64,000 nucleotides of DNA from Planctomycetota bacterium (GTDB lineage Bacteria; Planctomycetota; Phycisphaerae; UBA1845). The DNA is taken from assembly GCA_024280855.1 (NCBI GenBank), contig JAJRPG010000112.1, forward strand, positions 1 through 64,000. Reading direction: 5' to 3'. Below, piece after piece: positions 26,901 to 37,600 of this stretch. Both the position numbers and the translations under genes were made by a program. Under the pieces are notes generated by a model, which saw only the letters and a list, made by a program, of their open reading frames with translations, was not told where the DNA came from and ran no database searches. Position 1 is the stretch's first letter, and every line of letters starts with the position of its first letter.

Positions 26901-28489
26901 GCAATGGCTACTTTACCAGCTTCAGTAGCTTGAGCTGATTCCAGCCTCTGAACAAACAATTTCTTGATAATATCGCCTACTCGACTCGCGTCAGCGTATT
27001 CTAGCTGGATAAAGCGGATAGGAAACTTCAATGCCGAAGCAGGCTGATCCAACTGCCCTATCACCACCTCAGCTAACTGTAACTGTTCAGGTCGCCCCGA
27101 CACAATCAAGGTATTCGTGCGTGCGTCAGATCCAATCCCCACGTTATAAGATAGTGCTTTACCTTTATCACCCTGCGGTACAGAGTTGTTCCCACTACCA
27201 TCAGGATCCTCAGGCAATGTCTTACCATCATCAAACATACTACGCAGCACCTCACGCACAGTATCAGCATCAGCAAAGCGCAGAGGGAATAGTCGAATAT
27301 CGACTTCCTCACTAATAGCCACACCATCCAACATGCGAATGAGTTCGCTCATGGGGCCGACATTTTCTTCTACCGTCGCAATGATCAAACTGTTTGTCCC
27401 GGCATGAGCAATAATGCGCATCGGCTTACCCAAATCGATGGGCGACATATCTAAGATTGTACCATCCGGCAGCGCCTTACTAATGCTCAACCGAAATATC
27501 ACCTCAGCCGCATCAGCTTGTCCCTGCTGCGAAGCCAACAAATCCGTAATAACCGATGACATTTCCTCCGGCTTGGAATGAAGCAGCGGAAACACCGTCA
27601 GCTTCACTTCACCCCAACCCTTGGCTGGTTCTACGTCAATCGTATCAATGAAAGTTTGTATCGTTTTTCGATCTGATTCGGGCGCGATAACGAGAATCGT
27701 GTTGTTCGCATTGTTGGGGATGATTTGAATCTCGCCCTTAGGCCCCTGCGCCCCGGTCTTTTCCTTTAGCTTGCCAATAATATCCCGCAACTCATCAGCT
27801 ACGTCACTGGCCTGGCGATGCTTAATCTCAAACACCAATTGCTCATATTTTCCAAGCGAGTCCACGACTTCATCAACCTGCAAGATCGTCTGCACGGCGA
27901 ATTCGATATGTCGGGCTAACGCTGAGACTAGAATGATGTTTGACGACAATGCCGTCACCGTAACTTCATGCTCAGGACGAATGTTAGGGTCATACAATAC
28001 TTTTCGTAACGCAGGCCCCACGGTCGATGCAATATCTTTGGCATCCTTCCTCGTAACCGTAATCACACGAAGTTCAGGAACTTCTGTCTCGCCTTCCAAC
28101 ACGCTAAGCAAGGCATCAACCAAATCCAAATCTGATTGGTTTCCCTTCAAAATCAACTGCTTTCCGACCACCTCGTAATTGAGATCAGCCCCAGAAAGCT
28201 TGATATTGGTAATATCAATTCGACCTGGCGCACTTGGCTCTACTGTGTCCGTTTGTTCCACGGCCTGCTCTTGGGGGGGCGGTGCGACTTCCTGTGGTGA
28301 TTGACCAAACGCCGCGGTACTAGACAGCACGCCAAAGATGAGCGCGCACATCGACACCAGCTCTCGCCCATTGCCCATGCGCAACCGACCAGCATGCGTA
28401 AAATGCTTCACCTCTGGCCCCAGATCAACATAACAATTATTGACCCGCTGTATTGATTTCTTGCAACCCGTATGCAACTTCTTCATCAT
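23969..28489 (-). CDS. gspD: Secretin (GspD/PilQ-like) with about 12 N-domain modules
   Basis: Outer-membrane pore of the secretion machine, about 1506 residues against 650-750 for usual GspD. The C-terminal secretin domain starts about 340 residues from the end (PQVMISVVIAEIT) and ends with the family signature VPFLGDLPYIGPLFRS. Ahead of it I count about 12 NolW/N1-type modules, each of the form hydrophobic strand, LxxADAxxVxxxLxxLF helix, variable loop, then DxRTNSLIV strand and IxxLIxxLD helix. Usual GspD has three. A signal-like helix (SMCALIFGVLSSTAAFGQ) ends near residue 65 after an unusually long charged N-terminus; the start was taken at ATG 28489 (AAAGG just upstream), but a start closer to the signal is possible. 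A roughly 100-residue KKYGPKTK-rich tail follows the pore domain. Confidence 0.9.
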   Translation of the reverse strand: MMKKLHTGCKKSIQRVNNCYVDLGPEVKHFTHAGRLRMGNGRELVSMCALIFGVLSSTAAFGQSPQEVAPPPQEQAVEQTDTVEPSAPGRIDITNIKLSGADLNYEVVGKQLILKGNQSDLDLVDALLSVLEGETEVPELRVITVTRKDAKDIASTVGPALRKVLYDPNIRPEHEVTVTALSSNIILVSALARHIEFAVQTILQVDEVVDSLGKYEQLVFEIKHRQASDVADELRDIIGKLKEKTGAQGPKGEIQIIPNNANNTILVIAPESDRKTIQTFIDTIDVEPAKGWGEVKLTVFPLLHSKPEEMSSVITDLLASQQGQADAAEVIFRLSISKALPDGTILDMSPIDLGKPMRIIAHAGTNSLIIATVEENVGPMSELIRMLDGVAISEEVDIRLFPLRFADADTVREVLRSMFDDGKTLPEDPDGSGNNSVPQGDKGKALSYNVGIGSDARTNTLIVSGRPEQLQLAEVVIGQLDQPASALKFPIRFIQLEYADASRVGDIIKKLFVQRLESAQATEAGKVAIARETLFLTVDIRSNSLIVSASEENFEEIEVISRQLDSKPAKLFDQVRIVKCGRLSALDMKEKIDELWLRKAALRQVGELLDDTPILVADERSNSLIIASSVEDFDEINRLIKRLEVQPLIEGTRIFKLSFADTTVLAGMLDELFQGMESASASFKSPTVIADQRSNALLMAGTRDALERAAEIIPRLDVKGGPNSALIRVYALKHGSAIKLAQRMQDLFDSRGEGQEISGTPVVLLADESSNSLVGSASRDDHEIIVELLDKLDQPSTLAKQFQIFPLKLAKATSVADKLASLFQSQGDSSQGRADAIAIETDDRINALIVWASKSEMENISSIIERLDTTNPAREMKVKVIQLRQALADDFAEVLQQTLVGEEGGSDGEEAIIITFDEKQPDGSHITRKLLRQDIRIQSDPRTNSLMVMAPASSMDMLESMILDFDKVRPIRSELRLFQLVNADAQTMVDRMEELFQTDGGGGGDELKAQLMFGDELGEFEMASVGQDLRFTADARTNTFIAAGAEIDLRMVESLVQYLDSQEAEIRVVEVIQTDYREASQIADAYKNFIQQEEDVFGDITDEEAQRRRMERQISIEAIGGDEGGSSHLIIGTSRGAYSQTMEMIQQLDRPEPQVMISVVIAEITQTDDFELGMEIAGQDLNFSENAIVGPNGIIQGSDFDFVTGTDIGAAGLGLGGFNFTVTGEDFSFLFHAIQQESRLEVLSRPTLLVRNGQEGSITIADEVPIVESSRLNDTGQTQSTIGREDVGIVLTATPQISPDGYVTIAVTQEISNIGENIQLTEGVASPIFQTREVVTNVTVRDGETVIIGGLIQKRVSEGVNKVPFLGDLPYIGPLFRSVSTSESKTELVIVMTVDILRTDEDLHRMSIEERDNVGLPDWLKQSPFMKSLRILPEDSAMGPESEDSPMGGHIDTPAPKKQQQLKKYGPKTKTYGPIISRPRPALEVEHAVFGPKLPRGQKLVRSSQQ

Positions 28490-28615
28490 CGTTGCCTTTA
28501 CAATTATCACCGGCCGTCCTCCATGACAGCCAGTCACCTTACAAACGTAATAACACCTCTACCCTACACACAAATCAAACAAACACGCACCAAACACTCA
28601 TTCCCATTTCCAACC

Positions 28616-31600
28616 TTACCGTCTACGACTAGGCCGATTTTGAGACCCTTGTGATGATGGTCTTGAATTTCGTGAACCGCTTTGCCGTCGACCAGAATTA
28701 CTACGACCACTACGGCCAGTTCTATTACCTGACCGATTGCCTGACCGATTACCAGAACGAGCACCTGACCGACCACCTGACCGATTACGATTCGAGGTGC
28801 CTCTAAGTTGATCAATCAGCGCGATCACTTCATTCGCCGGCGTTGATCCAAGTTGTATAATTTTAATCGTCTGGCCAGTTGGTCCAAGACGTTCATACGC
28901 CTGTACCATTTGTTCAATCTCTTTGAAATGCGACGGATCACCACCTAAAAGTAGCGAATTTGTCCGCCTGTCCGCCTGAATCGAAACAGAGGAAAGTGTA
29001 TTTCGGTTCTGCCCTTTGCCTTTCGGGGCAGACGCTCTAATTCCATCATTTACACTTGTTTCCAATAGTAGCGCCAGGTCTTCTACATTAATACCCGAGG
29101 CAACTTTCACAATCTTAAACGGCGTCACGGCCGCGGCCTCTTCCGTATCCAATTTTGATACAATCGCTTCAATCGCCGTAATGTCCGCTGGCGCAGCCCT
29201 GATGATAAGACTGTTCATCAAATCATTCGATACAATAACAGGCTGAACGCGGTCACGCTGTCCGCCGCCCTTTTGATCTACAAACATTTCCTGCAACTGT
29301 GGCAAAATATATTTTACTTGTGCATATTTCAGTTTTATGATCTGCGGAACAACGCCCTTTTCACTTTCTTCATCCAACTGGTGAATTAACTGCTCGATCT
29401 GGTCAACGCGACTCGCACCGCCGCTCACCACCAAGCCATTGCTCTGGGTCAACACACTTAGGCGCGTATCCCCCACCAACTCGTCCGAGCTTGAGTTACC
29501 AGACTTCTTGAGATACTCCTGCATCGCCTGCTGAACCTCAGTCGCATCCGCATATAACAACGTAAGCACGCGAACCACTTCGCCCGTGCCCGCCTCCTCT
29601 GTATCTAACTGCTTTACGACAGCTTCAATATCTGCAAAGTCCTCCGCACTGGATTTTACCAGCACAGCCTTGGACCCACTTAACGCGGAAACAGAAATTG
29701 GCGGCGCCTGACTGCCCTGACGACTAGGCTGAGATTTAATGAAAATATCGTCTATGGTCTTAACCACCGACTCCGCATCAGCATTGCTCAGATGCACCAC
29801 ATGCACAGACTGCTGACTACTACCTTCAGTATCTAAATCTGCAATGAGAAGTTCGATCCTAGCCAGGTCCGCCTGCGAAGCTGTCACAATAACAACCCGC
29901 GCAACAGGCTCAGCCACTGCAGTCACCGGCGTCTTCGAGTTTTTACCGCCACCTCGAAACAGTTGCGTTATGGCTTCTGAAACTATGTATGGATCAGCAA
30001 ATTCCAATCTGAAAGATTTCACCTGGTCGATGCGACTCAGGGCAGTCTCTTTATCATCTAGTTGACCGATAAGCGTCTGCACCCACTCATGATTATGAGC
30101 ATTAGCCGTCACCGCTATCGATTGCGTAGCAGGCTCTTCCACCGCGAGAACCAAATCCTGCAAGGAAATTTTCTTTTTACCGCCGCTCTGCTCTTTCATG
30201 CGGGAACGTTCTTTTATGATCGTTACAACAGCACTGGGATTAGCAAACGTCAGCCCATACACCTTAGTCGTAACCGCATACTTAGCCGCGACATCAGCCT
30301 GATCCATCTTGGCGATACGCGCCCTAATGTCAGTCAGATTCGTTTCACTCGCCTCAATCACAAGCGTGTTCGTACTGCTATCAGGCGTGACGACAACCGT
30401 ATATTCATGAGGTGAAACCAATTTGCCACCGCTGATTTCCTGCATCGCTTCCTGTCGCTTATCGTAAATCGTCGTAATAAGCTCAGACGCTTCATCCGCC
30501 CGAATATGCTCTAGCACAATGGTTTCAGTCGTTAGCTGAGGAGCGATGTTATCTTCTAATGGATCGATAAAATCTTTTTTGATTTGATCAACTTGCTTTT
30601 GCGTGCCTCGAACAATCAGCACGTTCAGCGAAGCATTCGCTTCTATAATAGGTGGGTCTTCACCAGCCACCCCCACAGCCCCGCTCCACAAACGGGTGAT
30701 GTTACTCGCCACCTCTTTCGCATCTGAATTTTTCAAAGCGATCATATAAAAACCAGGAGGCTGTTCTACGTTTTCTGGTGTATCGATTCGCTGCAAGGCA
30801 TGTTCAACGAAGCCAAAAATCAAAGGACCACCTAGTACAACAATCGCATTCGCCTGGTCATCCACCTCAGCCCCGAAAGCATCCATCTGATCGCCCGGAG
30901 CCAGCCCCTTAACATAATCACCCATCAACTTATTTAACGTATCGTAAATGCGGCGTGCGTTGGCGTGCTTCAACCGAAATACGCGAAACTCCGCTTGAAA
31001 CTCACGCGGCTTATCCAACAATTTTACCAGAGACTCAATTTCCAAAAACATCTCGTCGTCGGTCATCACCAACAACTGCTTCGAATTGTCATCACCCGTC
31101 ACCGTAAACGCCGGCACTGCGCTCCCCGAATCCCGGCCCGATGGGGCATAAGCCTTCGTAATCGCTTGCGCCACTTCGCTCGGTCGCGCGTGTTCGAGCG
31201 TAATCATGCGCAACGAAGCTCGCTCCTGAGCCTCGGCTTCTAATTGCTTGACGGTTTCAAGAATTCTTTCCTGCAAATACTCAGGTGCGCTATAAAAAAC
31301 CATGCGCCCACCATCTTGTCCAATGAATCGCGTCTTAGCGGTGCTGGAAGTTTTTGACTCTTTCTTGCTCCGCCTTTTGGTTCCCTGGGTTAGATTCACG
31401 CCTTGAAAAATAGAGGTGAGCGTCTCAGCTACCATCATCGCATCGGCGTGCGCCAGATGGATAACCTCAAAATCTGCCTGGGCAGGCTTGTCGAATCCCG
31501 CGATCAATTCAGCCACTTCTTCATGCTGCTTAGCCGTTCCCTGAACGGAAAGAATTTTCAGCGGTACATAACCAATAAACGTAGGAGAATTCAAACTATC

Positions 31601-34600
31601 CGTAGACCCAAACGACGCAGCGTCACCATCGTCTTTGCCACGTCGTCCACCGGAATTCTTCTCATCCCCACCGCCGTATCGACCTTGCAAATAAGTCAGC
31701 AAAGACGGAACAGATGCATGTACCAATTCGTATTGCACCCAGGTGCGATCAACGCTCTCATTACTTTCCAAATCCTTGATTAGCTCACCAATAAAGTCCA
31801 ACGCAGCCACAGGGCCAAGCGCCATGATCGAATTGTTTCGCGGGCTACTCGTCAGCTTAATATCCTTGGGGTCAATACCCAACATATCCCCAGCCATAGT
31901 CTTCTGCATAATTGGCTTAGGGAACTGACCACCGCTGCCGCCACTACTACGAGATGTTGTCGAAGCATTACCACGACGAGCGCCACCACTTTTAGGACGA
32001 GGCGACTCCGTTCGCGCACTCGTAGCTGACATGCCCAACCAATCTTTCAAAAGCATTTCAACTTCAGAGGCATTAAGCTTATCCAACGGATACACACGCA
32101 TCTCGCTATTGATCGGGCGAGGCTGATCCACCGTAGACAGGAGCTTCAAGATAGCTGGGTATTGATTCGTATCAGCCCGCAATATCAGTGAACGATCGCG
32201 GGGATTCGGCATCACCCGCACCGACGTCGGCGGCAACTGAGGTGCCGCTACGGGTTTATTATTCTGCTGCTGAGGCTGGCGTTTGTTTCCTTGTTGCTGC
32301 TTCTGCTGTTGTTGCTGCTGACGAGCCCGTTGCTGCTGCTGTTGCTGTGCCCGCGATACCTGCTGACGCTGCTGCCGCGTCGCATTGAACATCTCATTGA
32401 TAATGTCAGTCGCTCGATACACATCGATATATTTAACACGATAAATACGAATATCCGGCGGGCGAGGCAGGTCTTTCATTTCCTCTTCTAATTCATCCAG
32501 CCAATCCGGTATCTCCTCCAGAACCGATCGCGGAGCCACAACAATCATGCCACCGCTTGATTCGTCATACTTAATAATAACCTTCTCAGCCGAGGCAGCC
32601 TTCTTGGTTTTACTTGGCATGCGCTCCTTCGTTATCACCACATCATCATGACCTTCTCGTGGCTGCTCGTTAAGTAGCGCACGAGCTTTATCACGCACGA
32701 TATCTGATAAAGCATCTTGATCGCCCGATGTCGCAGAACGCTGTGGAGGTGAAGGCTTAGCGATTGGTTTCTTCTCGTCAGCCGCGGCTGGCACATCACC
32801 CTCAGACTGTTCATCCGATTGCCCTAAAGCTGTCAAGCTCAACCCTTGCAACGCAGCCGAAAAGGCCAATGGCATTACACATCGATTCACAGCACTCGTT
32901 CGTGGCCCAAGCTGCTGCACACCTGACGACTGATCCTCTTGTGGCGACATATCCTCAATTTCAATATCCAACTCCGGATGATTAATCTTCATCCATATCG
33001 CGACATCTTTAGGGCTAATCCCTGCAGGCACGGCAAAAGCCTTAGGGCGGCTGCGAGCGAGCTTGCTTTCTATGTCCACATACTCACGAATCAAATCTTT
33101 AATTTCATCAAAGCGATCACGATGCGGATACCGCACAATCAACATGTCACCAAAAGAAGCATAGTCCACATGGGGAAGCTCATCGCTAGGCTCCCAAAGT
33201 GCTGACAATACGCCATCCAATGCATACGAGGCATCATAAGCATCAACGTGCTCTAACATGTAAGTAAATTTTGGAACCGGCGCAGGATTGATTAACTCCT
33301 CCGATTCAGATGTGTCAAACTTAGAGATAATGCGATCAACTTCCGTCAGCTTAGCCGGACTTGCCGAGACAATCAGCGTGTGGTCAATCAAATCAGCCCG
33401 CAGATAAAGATCATCCGTCGTCCGCGTAATCGTCGTCACAAAAGCTTCATCTTCGGCCTCGTCATCGATCGCAGCTAACATCTGCCTTGCACCACCCGCT
33501 TTGGGACGAGCTTTCCCACCAGGTCGTCTCGCACCAGCACGCCTAGCCGGTACTGACACCGTATTTACAATAATGTCCACCAACATTTTCATGTCGATAT
33601 GCTTGATCTGAAAAATCTTCAAATTACGCGCGCCGCCCGCGATACTATCCAGATGCGAAATCCATTCCTTAGCCTTAGCCACAAGCTTCACAGGCCCTTG
33701 AAGAACCACAGCCGCTCCGCCTGGCGCTTCCACAATTTGGAACTCGCCTGACAACGTCGCAGACCTAACCGGTGCCTTGAGCTTTCCCCCACCAGGCCGC
33801 TTACGCGAACCGCCGCCCATGAGCGCCTGAATGGAACCAACCATCTCACTGGCGTCAGCGTTTTGCAAGGTAATCGTCTCAAACGCAGATGACTCGTCAC
33901 CGGCTTTATCGAACAACTCAATCAACCCGCGGGCTTCTTCAATAATCACCCTCGGCGCAGCTAACACAATCTGACCGTTACGATCATCAGCTTGCATATG
34001 ATACCGATCAGGCTGCGAAGAACTCTTCTTGCGAGGAATTGTAATCTTGCCGGCGCGTTTCCCTTTCTTCACTGACACCGAGCCTTCCTCACCAGAAAGC
34101 GAACCAGCCTTCACCAACTGCTGCACTTTCATGTCCAACAGCGGGGCAATTTGCTCAACGATTTCACTAGGCTCCACAAACTGCACAGCCATCGTGACAA
34201 CTTCAACCTCGTCACCGCTGTCTACTGGCAGATCAAACTGCGTAATCAACAAACGCGCTTCTTCAATCACCGACTCCGGAGCCGCGAGTACCAATCGGCG
34301 ATTTCGCTCATCAGCTACTAAATGAAAACGCTCAACATCCGACTTGGCCGAACGACCCGCAATACGCAGGCCCGGCTTCTTGCCCGCACTCGGCTTCAAC
34401 GCTTCGGCATCACTAGCTAATCCGCCTGCACTCACCAACTGCTGCACCTTCAGCGACAGCAATGGCTCAATTAGTTCAATCAACTCAACCGGATCAGCAT
34501 GTTCAATTTTAATAAAGACCGTCTGTATCTCATCCCCATCGGAGCGCGTATCAAACGACGCGATTAGCTTTCGCGCCTCAACCACAATAGGCTCAGCCGC

Positions 34601-37600
34601 AGCCACCACAATCCGATGGTTCCGGGCATCAGGTAACAACTGATAAAGATCGCCACTACCCGCAGGCTTAGATTTTTTATTCTTACCACCTATGCGAAGT
34701 CCGGGGGTACTCTTAGTTGCACCCACCTCTTTAATCACGCCTGTCAAAACCAAATGCTGCACCTTGATCGAAAGCAAAGGCTCAATTAATTCAACAATCT
34801 GCTCAGGGTCGGCGTGAGTCACATCAACATACTCAACCAACACTTCATCAATCTCTTCCGTAGGACGAAGGATATCCAGCAGCTTCTCAATCTCAGCAAA
34901 CTTCTCAGGCTCCGCAACAACAATCAACTTGCCCGACGAAGGCTGAGGTAAAAACTGTGCCTCCTCAGGAGAAGCCGTACCCTTCTTAATCGTCTTTGGT
35001 TTAGCAGCTGGCCCACCATCCTTGGATGACATCAGCGATTGCAACGATTCTGAAAGCGCAACCACATCCGTTCCCGGCGGGAAATCGTCATACACGCGAA
35101 TCTCGCGTTGATCGCGCGCCACATCAAATTCTAAAATCAGCGATGCGACCTCTTCCATCTGCTCAGGAGACGTGCGCACAATGAGACGATTATCAAGCTG
35201 AATAATTTTCAACTTGCCGTCCTCACTACCGCCCTTTGCCAGCGTCCCAGGCCTGGGCTTACCCCGCGTAGTTTTTTTCACGCTATTGGTCAGCAGAGAA
35301 TCAATCGTCGCCATCATGTCCGCCGCTTCACGATGCTTAATCACGAAAACGCGCTGCACAATTCCATCAGGCTGGTCGAACTGCGCCAGCAATCGCTTAA
35401 TAAGCGAAACCTCGCTATCCTTCGCCCCGATGACCACCATGCCACCGTCCGTCGTTTCATAACGAATGCCGCTCTTCTTCGCAGCCAAACCTTTCTTCGC
35501 ACCGCCGCCGCCAGCAATCAAAGCCGACACTTTTTCAATGGCTAATTCTGGTGAAATATGCTCAACAGCAATCACCACAAACTCAGCCGATTGCGAAAGC
35601 TGTTCAAGCTCTTCAATCACCGACTTATATTCTGTCCATTCCTCATCATTGCACAAAACATACAAACGCCCACCAGCATCGTCAGACGTAAACTTACCCT
35701 TCGTATTACCTTTACCCCCAGCCCGCTTCGGCCGAACAGGACGCTTAGGCCCGGTACTTGTTCCCGCCCGAGATGATTCATATTCCTGCAGAATGCTAGC
35801 CACAAATGATGGAAGCTGATTTTTCAATTGCACAATATGAAGCTCAACCACTTCACCAGCCACATCAAGCTCAACCAGCAGCAACTTCACTAACTCCAAA
35901 TCGTCTGGCGAACCCGTAAAGTAAATTGCATCACCATCTGGAGAAGCTACCACTTCCGATTGCATCTCGCTTGGCCTGACGGATTTCTTATTAGTTTTCT
36001 TGGTTGACCCACCAATCAGTTTGGAAATAGTCCCGACAATATCTTCAGCCTCGGCATGTTTTAACACTAATCGAATAGGGCCAACTTCTGTTTCTATATC
36101 AAAAGATTCAATAAGCTGACGCACACGGGCAACGTCCTTATCCGAGGCCATCACAATAATCGCCCGCGACACAGGATGCGTAATCAACCGTATTTTATCA
36201 ATCGTAGCCGACTTCCCGCCAGGCTTTTTACCGCGCGACGTAGGCCTTTTCGGCTTGGTTACAGCACCAGCCGGCGTCAAAATATCTTGCAATGTGACCA
36301 CCAAAGCGTCAGGGTCAGCATACTTCACCTCAATCACGATAGGACGAAAATCTGTATTCGTATCCACATCAACGTAAGGTAACAACAGCTTGATCTCTTC
36401 AATCTTATTGCGCATACCCCGCACGATAAGCACGCCCTGCCCATCAGCTGGCACCACGCTAAGTGCCGGCGCTTGGACACCATCCAACGTGCCCTTATTA
36501 CCACCTCGTGGTGTGCGCGCCCTCGGACGCGCCGTAGGCCCATCCAAATCCATCAACTCTTGCAGCTTCTCATATGCTACCGAAGGGGGAATATGAACCA
36601 CTTTGATAACCTCCAGCGTGCGAGGGTCTTGCCCCTGTGGAGAAACCAAAATAGGAACCAAATCCAGATACTTGCGAATGTCACTCGCCAGCGCAAATAT
36701 CGCCACCGTATTAGAGTTCTCCAGCGGCGTCACCCGAACATAATCCGGCATGAAATCACGAACAATCGTCAAGTCCGACAGCGAACCAGACTTTGGCGTA
36801 TACAACACCAACACCAGTTCCTCATCCGCAAGTTTCGCAGCCTGAAAATCCGACACGCTACGATACATCATCTCCGGTTCCAGCTCACGCAAATAATCAT
36901 TTACGCGAATCACCTCAAGGTGTGTGTCTCGCCTCAACATCCAATAAGGCTCTAATGGCTTATAATTAAACAGCAGCATACGAATGCGCTTGAGCAAATC
37001 TGCAAACGAAAGCTCTTCTTCAGTCACAAAGCTCACCCGACCATCCGGAGGCTTCACTCCCACAACACCAAGACCAGTCTCCCGCGCAACCATCTCAATC
37101 AAATCTTCATAAGTTCCGTCCACGATGCTAAACTGATACTTACCCTCTTCCGGCGAAACAGATGAAAACGTGGGCGGGATATTAATCGATGTGTCTTTAG
37201 CCGATGAACCACCTCGACCAGCAGGCTTAGCCACTTTGACCTTGCCATCACGAGATGAGGGCTTGCGCGTCGCACCAGCCGCGCGAGATTCTTTGTGCTT
37301 ACGCTGACGTTCTTTCATCTCCTCGCGTCGCTGCATCGCCCGCTCTTTCGCCGTCATTTTCGACTTATCTTTTTTCTCGGCAGGCTTAGCCACAGGCTCA
37401 ATCGTCACTGCCCCCTTCGGAATTACAGCCTTAGTCTTTCGGCTGCGCTGCGGACTTCCACGACGCGGCGTAGTCTTACGAGACTTATTTGGCATTTCCT
37501 GAGGAGTGGGCGATTTAACTGGCGCCCCTTTCTTCGCAGGTGTCTGCCCAACCGAAGCCATGGGAAAAAGAAACGGCACAAACAGCACCACCATATACCA

